A stretch of DNA of 64,000 nt from positions 43,434,984 to 43,498,983 of the forward strand of contig NC_088300.1 in NCBI RefSeq assembly GCF_032854445.1. Direction: 5' to 3'. Source of the stretch: Liolophura sinensis (Eukaryota > Mollusca > Polyplacophora > Chitonida > Chitonidae). Position numbers and translations under genes: made by a program. Shown in pieces: positions 12,860-23,947 of this stretch (the first letter of the stretch is position 1; every line of letters begins with the position of its first letter). Below the pieces are notes generated by a model that was given only the letters and a program-made list of their open reading frames with translations, was not told where the DNA came from and did no database searches.

Positions 12860-13480
12860 AAGTTAAGGAGGTAGTGCAGACTGCAGAGACATACTGGGGA
12901 TTCATTTCTGAAGGTGTGGTTACTGGTAATGGAGTTACCTCCCCTGTTGCTATACTTAGGGATACTTGGACTAGTCAGTTTTTGATGTTGGCAGATGTGA
13001 TTCGTGCAAATTCTGATAAGGCAAACAGACATGTTTTGATCCAGGGTATTAATGGAAAGTTCATGTCTCTTCCAGTACTGGAGGTTACCCTTACTTTTGA
13101 TTTGGTTATTGGTTTAGTATATGTAGGGGTTTAGGGGCCTCCGTGGCTCAGTTGGTTAGCGCGCTAGCACAGCGTAATGACCCAGGAGTCTCTCACCAAT
13201 GCTGTCGCTGTGAGTTCATGTCCAGCTCATTCTGACTTCCTCTCCGGTCGTAAGTGGGAAGGTCTGCAACCTGCGGATGGTTGTGGGTTTCCCCCGGCTT
13301 CTGTCCAGTTTCCTCCCACCATAATGCTGGCCGCCGTCGTATAAGTGAAATATTCTTGAGTACGGCGTAAAACACCAATCAAATAAATAAATAAATAACT
13401 GTAGGGGTTGGTAATACTTTGCCTGTAGAGGGTATTTCCTTTTTGCTTATAATGACTTAGCAGGACATAAGGTGTGTCCT
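12860..13480 (+). pseudogene. Aspartic protease and linker remnant
   Basis: The frame up to 13134 contains PVAILRDTWTSQFL, in the position of the retropepsin D-T/S-G active-site segment, so the catalytic Gly is replaced. It then reads HVLIQGINGKFMSLPV, typical of the second half of Ty3 proteases. The frame is interrupted by the SINE at 13134-13398 and resumes at about 13400 (VGNTLPVEGISFLL). The catalytic motif change alone would inactivate it. Confidence 0.75.
13134..13398 (+). mobile_element. Full-length SINE nested in the Ty3/Gypsy element
   Basis: The best full-length copy in the window. It begins GGGGCCTCCG, has an A box at 13144-13155 (TGGCTCAGTTGG) and a B box at 13212-13223 (GAGTTCATGTCC), the conserved body, and an (AAAT)n tail. 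It is flanked by a 10-bp target-site duplication, TGTAGGGGTT, at 13122-13131 and 13400-13409. The open minus-strand frame across it is an artefact of the SINE. Confidence 0.95.
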
Positions 13481-13481
13481 C

Positions 13482-14235
13482 ATGTCTGGTTTCCGGAACT
13501 TTCCAGGTATATTTCCCTCTTGTGTGGTTACCAGGTCGCAGAAAAGACCTTGGGAGAAGGAAGACAATTCTTCTATTACCATTGGAAATTCAGCGGGCAA
13601 TATTAATTTATCTGAAACTTCCTTTCATGATATTGATGGTGTAGAGGATGGTCATGAGTTAGACAGAACTGTGTTCTCTCGATCTGATATGGTTAAGCAA
13701 CAACAGTCAGATCCCGAGTTAACGGAATTAAATAAGTCTGCTTTATCTGTGGAGAAAATAGCTGAGGTACGTGTTGATTATTATATGGAGGATAAGCTGT
13801 TGAGAAGAAAGTATAGACCCCCTTATGTGTCAGCTAACGATTATTAGTCAATATTTAATCAAGTTGTCTTACATCAAAGTTACAGACAGGAAATACTTAG
13901 GATGGCTCATGAGATTTCAATAGGTCCATTTAGGCATTAGAAAGAGAGAAAGTAAAATTACTCGCCATTTTTACTGGCCTAAGATTCACAAGGATGTGGT
14001 TAATATCTCTATGACATGTCACACCTGTCAACTGGAAGAAAACCACACCATAGCGTAAGCCTAGCACCCTTAATTCCAATTGCTGCTCTTGGTGAACCAT
14101 TGATTGCGTTGGTCCATTACCTAGAACGAAGTCAGGATACAAGGATCTTTTGACTGTTATTGATACAGATACTAGATTTCCCGAAGCTGTCCCACTGAAG
14201 AAGGTAACTACTCCTCAGATAATTTTCTGTTACAG
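13482..14235 (+). pseudogene. Integrase remnant of the Ty3/Gypsy element
   Basis: The frame 13482-13847 encodes a linker with VVTRSQKRPW followed by a segment typical of the region just before integrase (YYMEDKLLRRKYRPP). Broken frames after it encode the H2C2 zinc-binding part (HFYWPKIHKDV, CHTCQ) and the start of the catalytic core (LLTVIDTDTRFPEAVPL, containing an expected Asp). The sequence then stops and runs into the 3' LTR at about 14239. No RT or RNase H motif is present anywhere in the element. Confidence 0.8.
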
Positions 14236-14238
14236 TTT

Positions 14239-15114
14239 TTAAACATATTTTTTATTTTATATTGGTCAGTGTCTGACCTACATCTTTATATATAGCCTGT
14301 GCTGTAATTCAGTCGAGCGTTCTCGAGGCTTCGGTGTTATTGTGCATAGAGTATACATTCTGGAAATATGTGTCGGTATTGTAAACATGTTTACCATCAA
14401 ACCATCCAGAATTTTCTTTTACGTTAGTCTATAAATATGAGCGACGGAGTTGTGAAGTTCTTAGTCATTCATTCAAATCCCCTTGTGAGGAGTCATTTAC
14501 TCAGGTCTACTTGAGAGCAGTCATATTTACCGTCATCCAAAGAGATATTATTCACGCCATTCGACATTAGTCATTTGCACTCCATTTTCTGTACGTAGCA
14601 TGTTGTGAACTTGTGTTTGGCCACCTGCTATTTTTGAAATTAAATCGTTATTTTGGAGCTTGTATCGCTCATCGTCTCTGTGTGATTACGTACATTTCAT
14701 CTCAGTTCACCCTGAAGTGACTCATTCACGGACTACGAATTTGATATGGAATTCATGCCTGGAATATTCATTGTCTGCCCGGCATCATTGAAAACTGATG
14801 ACCGCTTCTCTCTTGTGTGTTGCCGGCTTTATTTCTTATTTGTATAATTTCTTACATACCTTTGTCTTTGGGAGTTAGTGTTCAACGTTATTTTGGAAAT
14901 GGATCTTGCGATTTTAAGGCCTTTTACGGACTACGAATGGTATATGAATGTCGGACTTGACGCTTATATTTGTGTATATTTCCGAGGAGTGAAACATACA
15001 TCGACAGCTCGGCATCACGAACACTACTGTCAACACTACCTGTCCGTCCTCAGAAGTTACACCTTCACAGGTAGTGGTGATAAACATCGTCAGCGGGGGA
15101 TTCCTTTTTAACTG
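14239..15114 (+). repeat. 3' LTR of the Ty3/Gypsy element
   Basis: Partner of 10881-11527. It carries an extra block at about 14722-14968 that the 5' LTR lacks. The 13-mer ACGGACTACGAAT lies near the start (14728-14740) and near the end (14926-14938) of that block. Part of the block resembles dispersed sequence at 5.4, 10.0 and 18.6 kb. Confidence 0.82.
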
Positions 15115-16123
15115 TATATATATATAGGTGTAATTATTTGTATCTGAAACTCATTTTATTTTGTGAATTAATACGACTGTTATGAATCGCTTTGTTTCGG
15201 TGAGACTCAGAACAGGTTAGTTCATTATAGGGACCACTCGGTTGACATCCATTTACGCAAGGGAAGATTTAACGCGCGCGTGAAGATGCGGTAAATGTGG
15301 CTTACCATCGATCTGACACATTAGAAGCAGTTATTCCCCGTAATTTTCTCAACACTTCATGTTGGTCGATACAAAGATTTAATTCCGCAGCTATGTCAAA
15401 ATACTAAATTATAAACTTACTGCCAGTTGGTTTCCAGACGCTATAGAGTGATGGGAAACGTATTAAGGAAAGTCACTATCCTGTCAAGGTAAACATCCTT
15501 CGTAGAGCTGGTGTATTTCCCTGGTTCACGCATGTTGTAAAGTACTCGTATAACGGACAATGGGCCTGTGTTTTTCTGCAGCTCCAACGAACTGCATCAT
15601 TGTGAGGTATGGCGGCTGATGTTATGAGTGCACATGTTAAACCGAAAGCCTACTGGTCATATGTCCACGTAATGTCATGCACCAGTCTCTATCCACACAG
15701 GTTCGTATTTAACACAACCTTACACGTCTTTCACAGTGAAGATTTACAGATTTAAAACTCGTCAGGTTTGAACGGGATCAACTTCCTCAATGACGTATTG
15801 TGCTAACTATGCGGCTAATTTTGTTTCAGACGAGTCTGTTTTTAACAGCAGATTGCAATTTCATCTTTTCGTGCACGGGATGATAGGAATCACTAAGAGC
15901 TCATTTGAGTTGTCAGCCCATAATGCTGATATTAATGAATGATTGATTAGGGCTGATAAGACAGGAAGACATATATAGGTCTACTTTTCAAGTTAACGAT
16001 TTAATAATACTTTTTATTTATCTCCACACATTGCATTAAATAATCTTATTTCTAAGCCAATTTTATTCAACAACATTATTTACATATAATAAAAACAATA
16101 TACACTGTACAAAAAACCTATCT
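15115..16123. other. Unassigned sequence
   Basis: No gene or repeat recognised between the retrotransposon and the next SINE. Confidence 0.4.
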
Positions 16124-16384
16124 GGGGCATCCGTGGCGGAGTAGTTAATGTACGTGGCAGCGAGTAGCCTCTCAGCAATGCGGTCGCTGTGAGTTCAAGT
16201 GCAGCTCATGCTGGCTTTCTCTCCAGCCATACGTGGGAAGGTCTTCCAGCAGCCTGCGCATGGTCTTGGGTTTCCCCCGGGCTCTGCCCGGTTCCTTCCC
16301 ATTATAGTGCTGGCTGCATTAAGTGAAATATTCTTGAGTTCGGCGTAAAATACAAATGGCAGATAAATAAATGAATAAATAAAT
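16124..16384 (+). mobile_element. SINE copy, full length but diverged
   Basis: Plus-strand copy with a head reading GGGGCATCCGTGGCGGAG, the B box in TGAGTTCAAGTGCAGC, the conserved body and an AAATAAAT tail. The A box is damaged, and no clear target duplication was found. Confidence 0.88.
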
Positions 16385-17593
16385 ACAGGCCCATTTGTTT
16401 ATTCCGCTGTAGAGCTTATTTATGGACATAAATATCTTACTCCTGGAATAAGTGTTACATGAGATTCAGTTTCCTAGAAATAAAGAGTGCAAGTCCATTC
16501 CATTCTTACATAACAATATAAAGATAATTATGTGCTAGGTGCCTATAACCCTTTGTGGGGAATCACCTGTATGTGGATATTCCCCAGTTTCCACCAACTC
16601 TATCTGCCTGTATTTTATTTGCAAGATAACCGAGGGCAAATCAATGTTTTAAATGGTTAATTCCTTTATGGAAGGTTTTATCTCGTTTTTGTCATTATGT
16701 GTATTTAATGTTGGGCAATTCATCAGGAATGTATGGTAGTGACTTGAGGCGATCATCACTTGAGGAAAGAATATTCACATTATCGTGTCACAGCTTCTTT
16801 TTATGGTGCCATCGTTTCAGCGTTTCTGCCCTAAAAATGAAAAAAAAGTTGGGAAAAAACAGCATATTTCATGATGCGCAGAGCTCAAGAATGTTAGATC
16901 AATCAACTTCAAGCTGAATAGCTGACCTAGATATTTAAATTCAGGGTATGAATAAAGTCGTGTCTGATTGTTGCGTGACGTACACGTAGGCAGGTAAAGT
17001 TTTGTGATATCAAAAGTGATATCTATAATCTATGTGGAAGAGCACCTTTCTCACTGAAGGAAATCCCGACATTCGTACAGTATATATAAATCCTAAAAAC
17101 AAATCCAACACAAATCAACAAGTACAAAACCTTTTATGTGCAAAAATAAAAAGCAAGACGGTTTATCATTCGGGGAGGTACCAGCCTGTATGTTGCGTAA
17201 CACACTCACTTTTATTTGAAAGGTCCTCTCTATTTAACATGTATGTTTGCATACGGTCCGTAACAGAAAGCGGAGTAGAATATATTTTTATGCAGATTAA
17301 GTAAGACCCTATGTCATGATCAATCAACTATAAGAAAAGTTTCTGGACTGCGTCCCAAATATCAACAGAATCTGGATTACTGAATAACCCTTACATAATA
17401 TCTCCTGTAATGAAGTGTAAACAAAATGTAATAACACTAACGGAAAACAAAAGTTATAATAAACCAATATCCGCCTATGTTACTTTCCAGATTTAATGAG
17501 CAGCTTGCTTTTTTGAAAAAATTCAAGGCTACAGGTTGACCATCTCCTGATGTGCAACAACAACCACAACACATAGGTCAGTGTAGGTCAACA
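16385..17593. other. Unassigned sequence
   Basis: Short open frames at 16699-16917 and 17032-17304 lack splice signals or recognisable motifs. No feature supported. Confidence 0.35.
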
Positions 17594-18406
17594 TTATCTG
17601 TCAAACACGCTCGAGCTCCACATTACATGAGAAGTCAAACATACTCCAGATCCTCAGTGCAGGGGAAGTCAAACACACTCCAGTTTCACATTATCAGGGA
17701 AGTCAATCACCCTTCAGCTCCACATTACATGGGGAGTCACTCTCCAGCTCTACATTACAGGGGTGGTCAAACACATTGCAGCTCCACATTACCGGGACCG
17801 TCAAACACCCTCCAGCTCAGCATTGCCGTGAGAAGCCAAACACCCTTCAGCTCCACATTACCGTTGAAGTCAAATACCCTCTAACTCCATTTTACCGTTG
17901 AAGTCAATCACCCTCTAACTCCACATTAACAGGGAAGTCAAACATCCTCCAGCTCCACATTATCGGGGAAGTCAAGCACCCTCTAGCTCCACATTATCTG
18001 TGAAGTTAAACATCCTCCAGCTCCACATTACTGGGGAAGACACACACCCTCAGCTCAACATTACTGGGGAAGTTACGTACCCTCCAGCTCCACATTACCG
18101 GGAAAGTTACACACCCTCCAGCTCCACATTATCTGGGAAGTTACACACCCTCCAGCTCCACATTATCTGGGAAGTTAAATATCCTCCAGCTCCACATTAC
18201 TGGGGAAGTTACGCACCCTCCAGCTCCACATTACTGGGAAAGTTACACACCCTCTAGCTCCTCATTATCGGGGAAGCTAACATTCTCTAGCTCCACATTA
18301 TCGGGGAATTAAATTATCCTCCAGCCCCACATATACATTCCATATTACAGAATATATCAAATAGACTCCAGCTCCACATTACAGGCGAAGTGAAACACAT
18401 TCCATT
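17594..18406. repeat. 34-bp minisatellite (AGCTCCACATTAC type)
   Basis: About 20-25 imperfect units of AGCTCCACATTACTGGGGAA followed by GTTACACACCCTCC. Unit length is 34 bp where clean (18187 to 18221). Units at the left end are more diverged (GTCAAACACCCTCC variants). The short open frames inside are repeat artefacts. Confidence 0.93.
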
Positions 18407-19575
18407 TACACCTTCTTGTGCTTAATATTACAACAACTACCGCAACATCAAGGTATTCTATAACCACCTATACTATGAATGAATTATTTAAAAAAACATC
18501 AGTCTTTTTTCGATCAGGGGAGTATATCCGTACCTTCCCGTCAAACCGGATCGTTTTGGGTATTGGCCCTGCGATTATTGACCAGAAACGTCTTTATAGG
18601 TTGACGGCTGGTATACGAATGTCTGTTTCGACGCACCGATTTAGCCTCAGGGGCTCACGCCGGAAATTCCGGTTTTCTGCACTCAGCTCATCGCTGTCAG
18701 ATTCTTTTGAGAACAGCGTCAAACTCCAATCAAATAAATAAATTAATTAATGATACATTTAGCACTAACACTCACACCCTATAACTTATTTTGTCTCACA
18801 ATAATAACATTCACTTGATGAAAATCGAAGATTATGTATTAAATCTGGAACCCTGTAATTTTTTTCTTGTGGACCAAAACCACCAGAAAGCACCAAATGA
18901 ACTTTTTGGTACAGTTGTTTTGATTTAACACTGAATAACATAGAAGAATTTATTGCCGCGTTGTGTTTTGGCAAAAGTCAGTCAAAAGGCATTCCGCGAC
19001 GCAGGGGTCCACTTTGTTTTTGTAGAGGTATCTCTGGTAATTTTGCACCGGCTAACCTATACACAAGTGTATGTAACTTGTGAAGCACTGTGATTGACGA
19101 TTCCATTTATCAGCGTGAGAGAGGACGCCGGTATTCACCTTAGAGCATGCGTCAGTCTCATCCACGTGCGAGGTTAGGTGATATTCCGTCAAGCATAGAA
19201 ATACCAATGAATAACAGATAAGTGAGTTTGTCTCCTGGGTAGTAAAAGACGGCGAAGTAAAACAGGACGTTCCTGGGACACAATATCTGTGGTTTAAAAG
19301 AGGGGTGGGGGGAGGATTCATAAACAAAGCGTGAGTCAGATATTGGCAGCGGGGTGAGCCTTGATCGAATGGTGTCAATAACTTTATACCTGACAGTGGC
19401 GGTCAGGCATACACCCCTAACCCACCCCGTCCTGCCTCAAACCGTGGCTGACCACGTACCAGAGGTTAGCCACACGAAGTTAAGCTAATATAGACTGACC
19501 AGACAGTACCCTCGGCCAATCTACTCAACTGTCAGTGACTCGCATTGTTCAAGCAGGGTTGTTGAGTACAGGGGT
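18407..19575. other. Mostly unassigned; dispersed-repeat fragment at 18545-18643
   Basis: The fragment shares CCTGCGATTATTGACCAG and GACGGCTGGTATACGAATG-type wording with repeats at 10.0 and 5.5 kb. Frames at 18418-18741 and 19052-19378 show no domain or splice context. Confidence 0.35.
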
Positions 19576-19576
19576 C

Positions 19577-19584
19577 TATATAAG
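19577..19584 (+). promoter_or_regulatory. Candidate TATA box
   Basis: TATATAAG followed by AGG in a GC-richer context; a start site would be expected near 19605-19612. A good splice donor follows about 80 bp later and an acceptor with an initiator Met about 4.2 kb downstream (23807-23810), so a spliced plus-strand gene is plausible. No transcript evidence is available. Confidence 0.45.
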
Positions 19585-19606
19585 AGGTAGGCTAAATGTT
19601 CTGAGG

Positions 19607-19685
19607 GAGAACGAGTTCTGCCCGTCAACAGACACCTGTCAGACCAGATATACCCAATTCACCAGCAGCGCCATCAACATCTCAG
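19607..19685 (+). other. Candidate 5' UTR exon
   Basis: Lies just downstream of the TATA-like box, has no ATG in its body and ends CATCTCAG|GTGGGT at 19685/19686, a good donor. The start is set only by the usual TATA-to-start distance. Possible partner exons are 23809-23947 or 27178-27830. Confidence 0.35.
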
Positions 19686-19689
19686 GTGG

Positions 19690-20289
19690 GTACCAGTTAA
19701 AGGGAAGAGGCCATGATTATCAAATGAAAATATCTGGCAATTTTTTAGATTATTACGTTGGCATATTTGCTTAGGATTTTTTGTGATAATGGTTTTACCA
19801 ATGCATGTTACACGTTACAACAGAAAACGCTGATATTATAGATACGTATGCTTTATAGTTAGCATTGCAAGCTTGAACCACATGTACCACATGTACATGG
19901 TCATATCCACAGATCTATAATTCTGGATAAAGCATTTCTGTGTAGAGATTTCCACGCTCATACTTTTGATTGTTTATTTATAAATTAATGATGTAAAGCA
20001 TTAGCTTATTAATTTTATTGCTAAATAAAAAGGATTTTCGATATATTAATGTAGTTTTCCAGACTTTTGAAAAAAGATTCAGCCCAATTGATGCAAGCAA
20101 TTAATGCGTTCAGAAAATAAAAATCACAATGTATGAAAACTTGTAGCGAGAAGGACGCAACTCTTCGGGTAGGAGCCTTAATATTTCAATTTTAACAACT
20201 TGAAAAAATAGTAACAACTATTATTATTCATTTTAATGTCTGTAATATATTTTTGGTACACGATTAGATTGCATTTAAGCACGGAAGTG
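19690..20289. other. Unassigned AT-rich sequence
   Basis: Possibly the first part of an intron of the plus-strand gene. Nothing else recognised. Confidence 0.3.
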
Positions 20290-20640
20290 GGAGTTGGATA
20301 AGTGGTGTGCGACCCCCAATCACTGGGAGTTGGATTCAATCCGACCTTGCAAGGACAGGGAGATTCTAAATGACAGCTCATTAATTGCTCGTGTGTTGAT
20401 AGCACTTGTAACAATTAGCGGTCGGCGGTGCTCGTGGAGATATTTACGCATGCAGCCTTACGTTCGTGACAGACCGTTTGTCTTCAGCAACATGGGATTC
20501 AAACCTTTATCTTACACATGAGAAAGTATCTGAGTAACATGCCAAAGGTCGGTGGTTTACCCCGACCACTCCGATTCCACTGACTTTCATCGTAGAAGTG
20601 AAATATTCTTGATTATGACGGCTAGAAAAGTTCACTGCAA
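20290..20640 (+). repeat. Copy of a second SINE-like repeat
   Basis: Shares CACATGAGAAAGT … AGTAACATGCCAAAGGT … GGTGGTTTACC with 55725-55780 (CACATCTGAGAAAGTTGG, AGTAACTTGCCCAAGGT, GGTGGTTTACC). It ends in the same GTAGAAGTGAAATATTCTTG wording found in the 3' part of the main SINE. The 5' part has a tRNA-like GGATTCAATCCGACC. This suggests a related family with a different body. Confidence 0.5.
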
Positions 20641-22687
20641 AAAAAAAGATACATGTTTACGCCTTGCATACAAGATATCGCCAGAGATATAAAAGCAGAA
20701 ATCCTGGTATTGCGTCAAATATATGACAAACAGTTGAATTATGGGTCTGTGTTTTTTCTGGGTGGTTTATCTGATAAATCAGTTTGGTAGTGTATACCAA
20801 AGTCCTACAAGCATCCCACATGGCAGTAGTACTGGTACTTACAGCGCGTCGAAAGATGGACCAACGTTACTTTATCATGCAGTCTGCCTGGCGAACCGGA
20901 AGTTGGTTCCCCTCGACCATCACTACGTTGTGTTAAATGCTTGTCACATGTCAGCGCATGGCTGAATGGCCAGGAAACTGACCGCTGAGAACAGCAGTGT
21001 ACGCTATGTTTGCGGAGTGCTGTAATTGTCGGACAGGCGGAAGGCCATTCAAACAGAGTAATAAGTCGCCATTGTTTACAGAGGAAAGGGTTTACAGTGG
21101 GTTTGGGATAGAGTTTCTCCCCCTCTGTAGTCACTTCCACAGAACCTGTCAATTACTACTCTACTTCCTTCACGCAGTCAATGTTATCTTTCTTGACGCT
21201 TGATCTCTAATACACTTAACCTTGTCAGAATTTGTCTGAGCGTCAGAGCGTAACGGAGTGTACCTGGTACACTAAACATTAGTTGTTTAGTTAGTGGTTT
21301 ATGTCTTGCCAAACAAATATTTCGTTATCGTGACTACGGCCAAGTAATATGAATAGGAATCGACTGATAAGGTTACACGTAGGTATATGCCTTGATAGGT
21401 AGACAATATTAAATAAACAATTCAACGACTGTTGTCAACACTCAAACTATACGTGTCATAGTAAATGTTGAACATTTAGGTAATAAACAAGTTTTCGGAC
21501 GTTCTTCAATATGGTTTAGTTTATTCGGCTTTTCACCAAATACTGAAGCGAAATAAGGTCTGTATAGGCAAGGGATGTAGAATCAGATCGATCGTAAAAT
21601 GAAGTGGTTTGTTTGAATGTATGTGCTAATAAGTGGGCCCCTGCTTCGTGGCCTATAGCTTCAAATAAATCTCTCAATCAGATAGTTAATTGGCATATAA
21701 AACCTACCTTTCTTCTTTATTTGAATGAGGTAGGGAATTAATATTAACCTACAGTTATTCTTGGAGGGCGGGGGTGGGGGGGGAGTCGGAATGGCTGTTA
21801 TTGGACAAATAACCTTATAATCAACACGTTATAAATCTGGGTCAAGGTGCAGGTTGAATTGTACGAAACTATGGCATCAGCTCTAGACGGCCGCACAGTA
21901 GTGCAGGTTAAGTCAATCGTAGCTGTTAATCAATCATATGTTACCACGGTCAGTACTATTCACTCACCACGCAATATGTTTGCCCCATATTTATATTACT
22001 GGTAATATGTGGCATAAGCTAAATACATAATAAATGACCTTTTAGCACTCTAAGCGAAAAAAATGAACTAAATCTGAAAAAAATACCGGTACAAACTGAT
22101 CCCTCGTGGTCATCCGTTAAATCGCGTTTGGGTGGGAAATATTTGAAGAAAATTTAATTATCTGATTTAGACTAAAAGAATGTTGTTGCGATACAGACAC
22201 AACATGATGAAATAAACAGATTTCTGTAAGGATATCTAAGCACCTAAAAGCCGTTCGCGTCTTGGTCTCCAGATAGATGGTTTGCATTTCGTTACATCTG
22301 AGTGGGTGTTTCGGTCACGTGAACTGTCAATCGATCACGTGTACAAAACAGATTGTGGCAGTCACTTTTTACACGAATATTTTTTCGGTGACGGAAATTT
22401 TATTATAATGCTCTACGTTGTAAATAATAAATGAATGCTGTAGAGCTGTTAATGTTGTTTTTCTACTACACACGCTGGGACTTACTTTTCAGTGTAAAGT
22501 CTTTTACCTTATACTGAGCAACTATACAAATTAGATTCCAACGGAAAACAATGGTGGTACAAGTGATTAACAATGTCGACTAGGGTCACAACTGGGTCAA
22601 AATAAAAATAGCAAAAAATATATGTGTTTGGAAACACATTAGAATTGATGAAAACGAACGAGACTGTTCCATATGTGAATTAACTGT
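20641..22687. other. Unassigned sequence
   Basis: Overlapping frames on both strands at 20741-21203 have no splice context or motif. A G-rich run lies at about 21766-21785. No gene is supported. Confidence 0.35.
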
Positions 22688-23290
22688 TCAGAGGGTGTAG
22701 TATGATAATTGTAGGAAATAATTGTTCTGTGACCTAACTCTCAACATCTTGCAGTGTGATAAAATAAGACATGTTCAAAGGGTGTAGTGTGATCAGGAGA
22801 TAACTGAGCAAAGGATGTAGTGCGATAAATAGAAAAGAAATGACTAAAGGACGAAGTGTGAAAAGTGGGTAATAACTGACCAAAGGGTGTTGTGTGATAA
22901 CGAGTAAATAATTGACTAAAGTGTGCAGTGTGATTATCAGGAAGTAACTGACTAAAGGATGTACTGTGATAACCAGGAAATAACTGACAAAAGGGTGCAG
23001 TGTGATAGGTAGGAAGTAATTGACCACAGGATTTTGTGTGATAATCAGGAAATAACTGACCAAAGGATGTAGAGTGATAACTAGGAAATAACTGACCAAA
23101 AGGTGCAGTGTGATACCTAGGAAATAACTGATCAAAATGTGTATAGTGTGGCAATCACGACATGGCCGTCCAGTGGTTGTTGTGTGACATAAGTGTCCAA
23201 AGAGTGCGGTGCTGTAACAAATGCGTAATTGTTAACAGGCTACAGTGTGATAATGAAGAGGTAACCATTCCTAGTGTGTAATGGGATAAA
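22688..23290. repeat. 36-bp minisatellite
   Basis: About 15 units of GTGTGATAACCAGGAAATAA followed by CTGACCAAAGGGTGTA. Because 36 is a multiple of three, two overlapping minus-strand frames (22734-23135 and 22741-23154) stay open and encode 12-residue repeats (for example VSYFLVITLHPL). There is no start context, signal peptide or splice signal, so I treat it as a noncoding tandem array. Confidence 0.9.
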
Positions 23291-23808
23291 TCTTTATATC
23301 AAGACGATTGCAGAAAGAAAGCACATATGCAAAGCTTAATACTTCGATGTTGTTAACTACTTACTGATGAATAGGTTGTATCTCAGCCTTGTTTAAGGTG
23401 TATACCTTTACTTATTTTCTCTATGTTGTCATCTCGTGATGTATAAAGTTAGAAAATTTTTATCTTAAATAATAATACAAAGTAATATTGCCACCAAACA
23501 ACATGCCGGTGTTTAGAATCGGCTGTGCTTAACATTCTGTCAACAATTAATACCTGTCAATTATTGATGTTATAAAGTTCACACGCAAGGCAAAATGTCG
23601 ACTAAAGGTATACATCTAATTACTGTAGCACCAGTCTTAATATCCCTGCTTTCTTAATGGGGACAAATAAAGGCGTTGTCTAGACACTTCATTGTAATAT
23701 TTGTTCGCTGTATTTTTAGGACAAGTAATTAAAGTGTCAATCGTATTATTTGTTTGTGAAGAGATAGTAAACCGATCATTTCTGTTATTCAAATAGATTT
23801 CTGTTCAG
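23291..23808. other. Unassigned sequence, probably intron or intergenic
   Basis: Ends in a good acceptor, ATTTCTGTTCAG, at 23808. No coding signal recognised. Confidence 0.3.
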
Positions 23809-23947
23809 GATGGCCTATATTGTGATAATGACACTCGTGATATTTGGTTGGGTAAATACTGATATTGGTCACGTTAGAGATGTGCCAATTCCACTCTTCC
23901 CCAGTGTATCACCATATTTCTTTGATTCTCTTTTGTTTGATGATCAG
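23809..23947 (+). CDS. Exon encoding a signal peptide; secreted or membrane protein, family unknown
   Basis: The acceptor ATTTCTGTTCAG is followed by G and then ATG at 23810. The frame encodes 46 residues up to a possible donor (CAG|GTATAA, weak because +5 is not G) and reaches a stop one codon later if unspliced. Residues 1-20 (MAYIVIMTLVIFGWVNTDIG) are a typical hydrophobic signal peptide. What follows is a Pro/Phe-rich stretch (PIPLFPSVSPYFF) and an acidic end (FDDQ). The product could be a 47-residue secreted peptide or the N-terminus of a longer secreted protein. If spliced at this donor (phase 0) it does not join in frame to the long open frame at 27178, which needs phase 1, so that link would require another exon. 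Neither domain nor family is recognised. Confidence 0.5.

Larger units (their letters stand above)
10881..15114 (+). mobile_element. Degenerate Ty3/Gypsy LTR retrotransposon, Gmr1-like domain order
   Basis: Two related long terminal repeats flank remnants of gag, aspartic protease and integrase on the plus strand. Integrase follows the protease linker directly and the 3' LTR follows integrase. Most Ty3/Gypsy elements have protease-RT-RNase H-integrase; Gmr1-like elements are known for placing integrase ahead of RT. The observed order therefore fits a Gmr1-like element whose RT/RNase H part was deleted. The reading frame is broken by stops and frameshifts throughout and a SINE is inserted at 13134-13398. 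It is not active. Confidence 0.85.

Noticed and set aside
12793-13032. Minus-strand open frame of 79 codons across the protease remnant
   Set aside because: Antisense shadow of the Ty3/Gypsy pol sequence, with no independent features.
13134-13223. tRNA-like sequence with A and B boxes, considered as a tRNA gene
   Set aside because: It continues into the conserved SINE body, has a target-site duplication and cannot form a full tRNA cloverleaf by inspection; no functional tRNA gene was found in the window.
22734-23154. Two overlapping minus-strand frames of 133 and 137 codons
   Set aside because: They are products of a 36-bp tandem repeat; no start, splice or signal features.
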